The notes under the pieces were generated by a model. The model saw only the letters and a program-made list of their open reading frames with translations. It searched no databases and was not told the origin of the DNA. A stretch of 64,000 nucleotides of DNA from Nemopilema nomurai (lineage: Eukaryota > Cnidaria > Scyphozoa > Rhizostomeae > Rhizostomatidae): NCBI GenBank assembly GCA_003864495.1, contig ML133395.1:1598075-1662074 (forward strand), read 5' to 3'. The position numbers and the translations under genes are program-made. This document shows, piece after piece, positions 59,501-64,000 of this stretch (position 1 is its first letter; each line of letters starts with the position of its first letter).

Positions 59501-62500
59501 CACCAGCCAAACTTTTCTGTCTGATTAAAAGTGGTATTTGCTTTTATTTAATGCAAGATTGTAGCAAATTTCTTTATTTTTGTCAAGATGCCCCCCTGAA
59601 GGCCAAGAAAACAGAAGAGGGCCCACCAGTAACAACATGAGTGCTTTCTCGGAAGAAAAAAAGGTAGGTGTTACAATAATCCTTGCCCCAGAAAGAAGAT
59701 GGAAAAATTACGTCGATTAGACACTAAATTAAGATGAAAGCTAACTTAGAGTGGAGTCATGAAGATTAACTGGTCGATGTGCTTTATATCTATTTTCTAA
59801 TTTATACTTTCTCTATTTAAGAATTCATAGTTTTGTTTTAATGTTGGCACGTAGCTCTTCAATCTAAACTATTTATGTTTCTTACTCAGCTGCTAAACAA
59901 TGTGTTGGGTGACTTGACAAATCCTCAAAGGAGAAACAAGGTTCGTGCCTCCTTTTGAATTCTATTATTTGACTTGTAAACTGACAATTGACACTATCGC
60001 CTCGAAAACTTGATGCCTATCTTTCATGCAGCCCCATTTCTGATTTTCCCCAGAGTATTGACGATGGCCCATGGGCTTCACTCTATTGTGAAATAAAATT
60101 ATTGTTATTGTTCTTTTTCTTGACTACTTTTGGTCATGTGAGCTTCGATTCTTTAACCAGCCACTTGCGCCAATGCACCCGGATCTACCCTCAAGAGAGC
60201 TACCACCAAGAGATGCAGCCCCAAATAGGTTACCACCAAGAGATGCAGCCCCAAATAGGTTACCACCAAGAGATGCAGCCCCAAATAGGTTACCACCAAG
60301 AGATGCAGCCCCAAATAGGTTACCACCAAGAGATGCAGCCCCAAATAGGTTGCCACCAAGAGATGCAGACTCAAATAGGCTACCACAAAGAGATGCAACT
60401 CCAAATATGTTACCACCAAGAGATGCAGCCCCAAGTAGGCTACCACAAAGAGATGCAACTCCAAATATGTTACCACCAAGAGATGCAGCCCCAAGTAGGC
60501 TACCACAAAGAGATGCAACTCCAAATATGTTACCACCAAAAGATGCAGCCCCAAAGGAGCCACCAAGAGAACCAAAAAGAAATGCGATGTATGTTTGTAC
60601 CACGCGATATACTTGTTCTTTACTTGCAAATTAGGCCAGAACTGCTTGGTTACAATTAGGCCCCGTTCAGTCCCCTGCCAGACAGATGAAATCTTGCAAA
60701 TGCGATTCCGGATTAAGCAGCAATTTAGGCCGCGATTTTCGGTATTCTTGTTTTGATAACATCAGTTACGGTTTAGGTTTTTTAAAGCACTACATTTTTA
60801 TCACAATCTTTGAATCGCAATAAATTTAAGTGCACAATTTCTTTATAGGGAGGATAGACGTTTGCCACCACGACCTGCGCCAGGTAACAATGTGGAGGAG
60901 ATGATTTCGCAGCAATGGCGTTATTTTTTGTTAATAATGATCAAATAAGATAGCCTTGCTATCAATTAACTTTGATTTAGTCACTATATACTCCCATGGA
61001 GTGCCCCTTTAGCTGTATTATAATCATATCTCAGTTGATTGTATATTGTATTGAACAATTGTATTATTAAATAGCTTGTTTGCTATTTTGAAAAACTATT
61101 GTTAGTCATTCGGAAGCACTGTTAGCAGGGACGTAATAGGCCTTAGGCCTTAGGCGTTAGCAGGGACGTAATAGGCCTTAGGCGTTAGCAGGGACGTAAT
61201 AGGCCTTAGGCCTTAGGCGTTAGCAGGGACGTAATAGGCCTTAGGCGTTAGCAGGGACGTAATAGGCCTTAGGCCTTAGGCGTTAGCAGGGACGTAATAG
61301 GCCTTAGGTCTGGTTCATGCGAGTTGCAATTTGGGTACGAGGTCGACAATAATGTCCAAGTGAGGCTGGCTCAATCGATACCCTTAATCAGATGCTTTCC
61401 CTTCAGCCCGCGACTTTCTTGTTTCATTTGCTAATCCTGCCGTGGCAAATTGTAATTTTAATTGCTGAACTGTGAGATTGATTCATTGGCAATCTTTAGG
61501 TGCACACGAGGATGGACCGATACTTAACTTGAATGAACTACAAAATGCGGTGGCGTCCAGACCACCACTCCTGCCTCATCCTGCAAACGAGGTACGTCGA
61601 TTTTAGTGATCATGATTTGAAGTGAATTTTGTTGAGCAATCCTCTGATGACCTGATATTTACTTTGTTTCTTGACAGCAAGTCTTAAAGTGCGATAAAAT
61701 GTACTCGTGTACATGTACAAATGAATGATATTATCATTTATTTGGCACAACAGAATAGAAAACACACACCATAAGAAGGGTAGACAGTAAGGCAGCCCAT
61801 TGTGGGAAAGCAGCGTCGTATAAACAGGTCCTAGAAATGTTATTGCAGTGTAAAATTACTCTAAAAAACAGTTCTATCCTTTTTCTGCATATTCCAGCCT
61901 CTGATCTTGTTTTTAGTTCTTCGTTTTGAAAGTTGATTATCATGTTGTGGAAAAAATGGAAGTTTTCGCCGTAAAATGATTTTGTTTGCAAGGTTGCAAA
62001 GGTCACGTTTTATGGAAAAGGTCACGTTTTATGGCGAAGGTCACGTTTCACGTCAATATGACCCAATAGCAATGTTTTGATCTGTAAGATTTCAATGCCA
62101 GTCTAACATTTTCTTCATCAGCCCAGCAACAACAACCACAACAAATGCGCATCTGTGGAAGCACAGCTGTGGTTCCATGGCAATTTGGACAAAAACCAAG
62201 CGGCGTTCAAACTGAAGCGGCTCTCTAAGGTCAGGCCTCTTTTGCTTATCTTGAACGCAATGCAGCAGGTAACCTTTAAGAAATGGCAGAGTTGAGTCGT
62301 CCTCCAGTGGTGGCTGCCATAGACCTACGTTTAAGTGAGGACTTCTAAGTTGCCAAACAACTACGGGTGCACCCTTTATTATTCGGACGTTTGATTAAAC
62401 TTCATGATCTGTCAGTTAGTTGATAACCTCAAGCCTGTACTAAATCTCTTGAGCTTGAATCCTTATCCAACAATGTAACATTTTCCAGTCGAGCATTAGA

Positions 62501-63392
62501 TATGATGAGCAAGACAATTATTAAAAGGATAAAAAGTCTCTAATGGAAAAGAGCTGGTCGCTGTTTTTGAAAACAAGGAATTTAAATGTGGAAATCACTT
62601 CTCATCTTGTAGGATGGCGCTTTTGTCATACGAAATACAGACAAGATTGACGGCTACAGCATTAGCATTTATTACCAAGGAGATGTGAGACACCTCCAGT
62701 GAGTTTTTTTACCGTTTTATGTCGATTTGCAGTGCTTTTGCGCCACTGCTGTTATGATATTTTCAGCATCTTCCATGACAAAACCAGTGCTCGAAAATTT
62801 CCATCGCAATGTCAGGCTGCTCGCAGGTTCTAAAACAGCAGCTGCAACAGCAAGTTTATTCTTCTGATATGATGTCATTTTGTCATTTTGTGATTATGTC
62901 AAGTCTATTCGTCCCAATGATGTCATTTTGCGATCATTTGTTGTCCAGCATTTTCCGGAAGCAGAATAACTTCCAGCTTGGCTCATCAGAGCAAGTAAGT
63001 TAGCTTTGTTTATCTGCTCAAAACTGTTTTGATTTTCTTCCTTCAGTTGTCAAAGTTGAAACACAAGTAAACATGTCATTCCGACCAGCAAACTTGTTTA
63101 ATTAAAGTATTACCTCTTGTTTTTTGTATTTTCAATTATTGCCCCAGAAATTTTTAATCTGAATGCTCAATGCAAATCGATAACTTGATTTCAATGAAAA
63201 TGCACAGTATTGACAGTATCAACGACCGAGGCTATCATTAGCTTCTCATTTTTCAATTTGCATCTTCAAATCTTGTCCCTCTTTCTGTAGAAATTCGGCA
63301 GCGTCATGCAGCTGGTGGCCTACTTCATGGCGAATATGATTGAACTCAAAAAAGGCGGCAGCACGAAGCTCACCATCACTCCCCCGAGATAA
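50518..63392 (+). CDS. SLP-76/BLNK-family adaptor with proline-rich repeat and C-terminal SH2 domain
   Basis: SLP-76 and BLNK are cytosolic scaffolds that are tyrosine-phosphorylated downstream of Syk/ZAP-70-type kinases. Exons: 50518-50530 (proposed first, MEGP), 51091-51192, 51477-51514, 52000-52042, 54751-54782, 55376-55439, 56428-57870, 59042-59069, 59588-59663, 59890-59940, 60161-60588, 60849-60883, 61500-61591, 62122-62229, 62613-62698, 62949-62994, 63291-63392, giving 928 residues plus stop with consistent phases. Family marks are an acidic N-terminal block with tyrosines (SDDWSADEFEDYDYPEED, IYDLP), EEDYIVPLADAEDEY, three YEVP sites, the Gads-motif-like PMIDRSTRP, and proline-rich segments. 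The SH2 (about 831-928) has WFHGNLD, GAFVIRN (the phosphotyrosine-binding Arg), LGSSEQKFGSV and a final KLTITPPR. The alpha-A arginine is replaced by lysine. No SAM domain is seen. The first exon is the weakest part of the model (about 0.45). Confidence 0.88.
52043..54750 (+). other. Large intron of the SLP-76/BLNK-like gene
   Basis: This is a 2.7-kb AT-rich intron in which I recognise no gene, RNA or repeat. Other long introns of this gene (55440-56427, 57871-59041, 59070-59587, 60884-61499, 61592-62121) are similar except for the minisatellite at 61121-61308. Confidence 0.6.
56949..56975 (+). other. Gads-SH3-binding-like motif in the adaptor
   Basis: The codons read PMIDRSTRP. Vertebrate SLP-76 carries SIDRSTKP and BLNK carries MVNRSTKP at the equivalent place; the R-x-x-K core of SLP-76 binds the C-terminal SH3 of Gads. 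Here the core is R-x-x-R. The match supports family assignment, but binding is not established. Confidence 0.7.
60200..60559 (+). repeat. Coding 30-bp tandem repeat, 12 units (decapeptide LPPRDAAPNR)
   Basis: Exon 60161-60588 contains twelve 30-bp units. Units 1-5 read LPPRDAAPNR and are almost identical in bases. Unit 6 is LPPRDADSNR. Units 7-11 alternate LPQRDATPNM with LPPRDAAPSR, and unit 12 is LPPKDAAPKE. The pattern shows two rounds of expansion, first of a 60-bp dimer and more recently of a 30-bp monomer. Each unit offers a proline-arginine motif, so the array may be a multivalent SH3 ligand. The frame is confirmed by phase with neighbouring exons; the long open frames in other phases are by-products of the 30-bp period. 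Confidence 0.9.
61121..61308. repeat. Minisatellite with alternating 35- and 28-bp units
   Basis: The unit GTTAGCAGGGACGTAATAGG plus CCTTAGGC occurs six times. Units alternate between a form with an extra CCTTAGG (35 bp) and one without (28 bp): A (61121), B (61156), A (61184), B (61219), A (61247), B partial (61282). The higher-order period is 63 bp. It lies in an intron of the adaptor gene. Confidence 0.92.
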
Positions 63393-64000
63393 TGCTGTTG
63401 CTGTTGTTTGACGCTGACTCGTCAGGTGATTTTCTCGATTCACATCGAGTAGTGTCTCGGACCCGTAGATAGTAAGCCTTATTACTCAGAGTTGTTTAGC
63501 TTAATACGACGGATCGTGCGTCAAACTCGCAAGCAAGCTTAGCCCTACACGCCTAGGCACGGACGATGCAGTCTCAGATGCCAGGCTGTACGAGTTTGTT
63601 CTGAAAAACAACATTCAGTGAGTGAAAGCAAGCGTAGATGATGTCAGAATAAAAATGCATCCTAATTATCTATTGCATTATTGATTTGCTCTCCTTCTTT
63701 AAAAGTGAGTGGAGTAAAGCCATGTACCCTCTACTTCCCCCGTTATTCTTAATGCAGTGTCGAATTTTTATTCGACAAAGTACTTGAATTTCGTCATATT
63801 TTACCTGAGGTCTTGATATTCAAGATTGCCACAAAGAAATGGGCTTAGCTCAACTATTTCTACAGAGATAAAATAGAGAAAGATGAACGGTAACGTAGAA
63901 TTGCGTGTGATTAAAATTATTTAAAGTAATCTGGCAAGCATTGTAGGTGAGTTTTCTATATCACCATATGAGCTAGAATATCGCAAGGTGACTCAAAGTA
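63393..64000 (+). terminator. 3' flank of the adaptor gene with poly(A) signal
   Basis: An AATAAA at 63648-63653, about 256 bases after the stop codon, is the first canonical polyadenylation signal and probably ends the transcript. I see no further gene up to the right edge. Confidence 0.5.

Noticed and set aside
60200..60559. CRISPR-like array
   Set aside because: Units are contiguous with no spacers, lie inside a eukaryotic coding exon and encode a periodic peptide.
60124..60659. Long open frames in three other phases over the decapeptide array, including glycine- and leucine-rich minus-strand frames
   Set aside because: A 30-bp tandem repeat keeps every frame open if one unit has no stop. 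Only the phase matching the neighbouring exons gives the proline-rich adaptor sequence.

Overview
The window looks like nuclear DNA of a cnidarian, most likely an anthozoan, although this is inferred and not proven. It is AT-rich and intron-dense. Coding exons are mostly 40-250 bp with GT-AG introns of a few hundred bases, and the genes are animal genes: major vault protein, alpha-catenin, an SLP-76/BLNK-type adaptor, and a secreted protease carrying ShK and TSP1 modules. ShK plus TSP1 plus trypsin-fold architecture is typical of cnidarians. No prokaryotic features are present.

Layout. 283-750 (minus): probable first exon of a transcription-factor-like gene that runs off the left edge. 3532-18531 (minus): a complete major vault protein gene rebuilt as 30 coding exons, 846 codons. 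20038-33752 (minus): a complete alpha-catenin gene rebuilt as 26 coding exons, 1253 codons. 38494-46918 (plus): a secreted serine protease with signal peptide, ShK, TSP1, ShK, ShK and chymotrypsin-fold domain (470 codons), probably with a TATA box and a non-coding first exon 3.2 kb upstream. 50518-63392 (plus): an SLP-76/BLNK-like adaptor with acidic YxxP segments, a proline-rich repeat and a C-terminal SH2 domain (about 928 codons). In every rebuilt gene all intron phases agree from exon to exon and there is no internal stop.

Main discovery. The alpha-catenin gene carries four extra exons (23467-25190) between its M region and its actin-binding domain. They encode two tandem copies of an ILEI/PANDER (FAM3-superfamily, 'GG') domain, a fold known from secreted or lumenal proteins such as FAM3, POMGNT1 and CEMIP. 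All four exons are phase 1-1 and multiples of three, so they are in frame and could be skipped in frame. I know of no alpha-catenin described with this insertion, but I could not search.

Other points of interest: an invertebrate SLP-76/BLNK relative that keeps the Gads-binding-like motif IDRSTRP; a 12-copy decapeptide repeat in its proline-rich exon; two copies of a dispersed repeat containing a hammerhead-ribozyme-like core, one inverted relative to its flank; two hAT-like non-autonomous transposons with perfect 8-bp target duplications 1.1 kb apart; a GC-AG intron in alpha-catenin; and a 28/35-bp minisatellite. The genes have no evident joint function. They are ordinary neighbours in an animal genome.
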